Origin: Psittacicella hinzii
Lineage (GTDB): Bacteria; Pseudomonadota; Gammaproteobacteria; Enterobacterales; Psittacicellaceae
Length of the DNA stretch: 44,419 nt
Reading direction: 5' to 3'
Assembly (NCBI RefSeq): GCF_003585885.1
Contig: NZ_NRHC01000048.1
Coordinates: forward strand, 1-44,419
The position numbers and the translations under genes were made by a program. Within the stretch, counting starts at the first letter, position 1; every line of letters begins with the position of its first letter. The notes beneath the pieces were generated by a model, which saw only the letters and a list, made by a program, of their open reading frames with translations, was not told the DNA's origin and did not search any database. Positions 43,301 to 44,419 of this stretch are shown one piece after another.

Positions 43301-44354
43301 ATAATATTTCCTATAAACTAAAATAATATAATGTTGGCTCTATTATATCACCTATACACATTTAAGCTTATTAGTTTTACTAAGAAACGCTTCGGTGACT
43401 GTAAAATTCTCAATAAAGCCTTTCTCCAATTTTTAAAAGCCTTTCCTTTACTTAAAAGCCTTTCCTTTATCGAACTCAAGAAGCTCAAACTCAAACTAAA
43501 TCTCAAACTAAAGCTAAAAATATCCTTGCTTCCCTGTATCCTCTTTCCAAAGTACTCTCAAGATTACACTAAAAGTCTTTCTTCCTTGTATCAGGGGCTC
43601 GAGGTATACTTTCTTCTGCAACATTGCCTCTAGAACTTCTAAAATAAATTTAGCAAAATGCTAATTTATTTTATCTGCAAACTAGTCTCTTAACCTAAAT
43701 TCTCTTACAAAATGTAAGGTTATTTTTAACTCAGACTTAGCTAATTTTTACTTTTAATGAAGTAAAATCAAATAATTAAGTCGCAATCTCCTAGGTTTTT
43801 CCCTAAAAGAAAAATTTTATTAAAGACTTCAAATCTCCAATCTATACTTTTTTATGAATTTGAAGTACATAAAAAGCAAATTTTATTCTCCTTGCTATTT
43901 TATGGTATTGTGTAAAAACCTATGTAGTTCCTAGATAAACCTCACTTTACTATAGGTAAAAACTATCAATACCATGCTTATTTTTACTTAACAAAACAAC
44001 CTTACAAAAGATAACTAACACCTATCACAAACATAAGTATTTTTAGGAAAAAAACAGCTCTACAAGACAAAATACTCTAGCCTAAAATATTGATAAACAA
44101 GATTATCTTAAGTTAGAAAATCTAACTTTACAATAGAAACACTAAATAACAAAGTTAAAAATATTTTTCTTTAACTACTTTAAATTAATTAAAATTGCCT
44201 TATAATTTAATTAAATCTTTTTAGACTTTCAAAGAAAAATAATTTTTAAATTTTTACAAAGTTGAAGTGAAAAATTTAAAGTTACACATCTAGCAAAGTC
44301 AACTTCCCCTAAATTTTCTAAAAGATAAGTTTATCTTAATTAAAGGAGTTTATT
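43301..44354. other. About 1 kb without a credible gene
   Basis: Very AT-rich. Between 43400 and 43520 there are short direct repeats: AAAGCCTTTC three to four times, then CTCAAACT(C/A)AA units. A 100-codon frame over this stretch (43331-43633) encodes a repetitive LKLKLNLKLK peptide without a ribosome-binding site and is probably spurious. Near the right end TATAAT at 44201-44206 may be the -10 box for the Cys-rich gene. Confidence 0.6.
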
Positions 44355-44419
44355 ATGACATTAGAAAATAACAAATGTTCATGTGGTTGTAACTGTGGCA
44401 CTCAATGCACTTGCGGACC
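44355..44419 (+). CDS. Cys-rich metallothionein-like protein, 3' end outside the window
   Basis: The first 21 codons read MTLENNK then CSCGCNCGTQCTCG, six cysteines in 14 residues arranged as C-x-C pairs. Such spacing is typical of metallothionein-type metal-thiolate clusters and resembles plant and fungal proteins more than the SmtA-type bacterial family. AAAGGAG lies 7 bases before the ATG, so translation is likely. The rest is cut off, so family and length cannot be judged; a Cys-rich N-terminus of a larger protein is also possible. Confidence 0.65.
   Translation, partial: MTLENNKCSCGCNCGTQCTCG

Noticed and set aside
43331..43633. 100-codon frame in the right gene-free region
   Set aside because: No ribosome-binding site, the product is repetitive (LKLKLNLKLK) and arises from direct repeats; it begins in the grxA promoter region.
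1..44419. CRISPR arrays, insertion sequences or prophage genes
   Set aside because: No regularly spaced long repeats, transposase, integrase or phage structural proteins were seen; the heptad array is too short in period to be CRISPR.

Overview
The window is AT-rich, chromosomal DNA from a gammaproteobacterium. Nearly every recognisable housekeeping protein (AsnS, RF3, FtsH, IF-1, AhpC/AhpF, TtcA, TrhP, Dld, YciH, LapA/LapB) aligns from memory to E. coli/Haemophilus-type orthologues along most of its length, and the lapA-lapB-yciH order is that of enterics with pyrF missing. I did not notice the Pasteurellaceae DNA uptake words. A low-GC relative of the Pasteurellales is my best guess; the genus is not determinable here.

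Layout. The left edge (1-200) holds two tandem, leftward sigma-70 promoters and a boxA-like element, as expected just upstream of an rRNA operon lying outside the window. Next come an unrecognised two-gene operon (649-2890), dgkA, and a leftward group lapA, lapB, yciH, a very long SmrB-like protein and an OpsX-type heptosyltransferase (3727-9527). Then follow D-lactate dehydrogenase, a gap with a heptanucleotide repeat array, a solitary oppA, uraA, the tRNA-modifying genes trhP and ttcA, infA, and the ahpC-ahpF peroxidase pair. Rightward genes continue with asnS, two paralogous membrane proteins and cvpA. A leftward pair of tRNA genes is followed by a type II restriction-modification locus whose endonuclease frame is cut by one in-frame stop. 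Then ftsH, three exported proteins of one apparent family (two lipoproteins and one periplasmic protein), prfC, guaC (leftward, Firmicute-type), mrp and a family 6 glycosyltransferase. The right part carries an oxidoreductase, ohr and a NemR-like regulator, then grxA, about 1 kb without genes, and the start of a cysteine-rich metallothionein-like protein cut by the window edge.

Themes. (1) Envelope: LapA/LapB and FtsH control LpxC turnover in E. coli, and OpsX plus the GT6 enzyme would build LPS core and outer sugars. (2) Thiol and peroxide defence: AhpC/AhpF, Ohr, GrxA and a NemR-like sensor. (3) Translation: IF-1, RF3, YciH, the SmrB-like nuclease, TtcA, TrhP, AsnS, two tRNAs and the rRNA promoters.

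Genes are mostly closed by perfect or near-perfect hairpins, many placed between convergent genes, so transcription units are well delimited. The least explained items are the three-protein exported family, the paired membrane proteins, the N-terminal 400 residues of the SmrB-like protein, the tRNA with anticodon CCG, the stop-interrupted endonuclease and the terminal Cys-rich gene.
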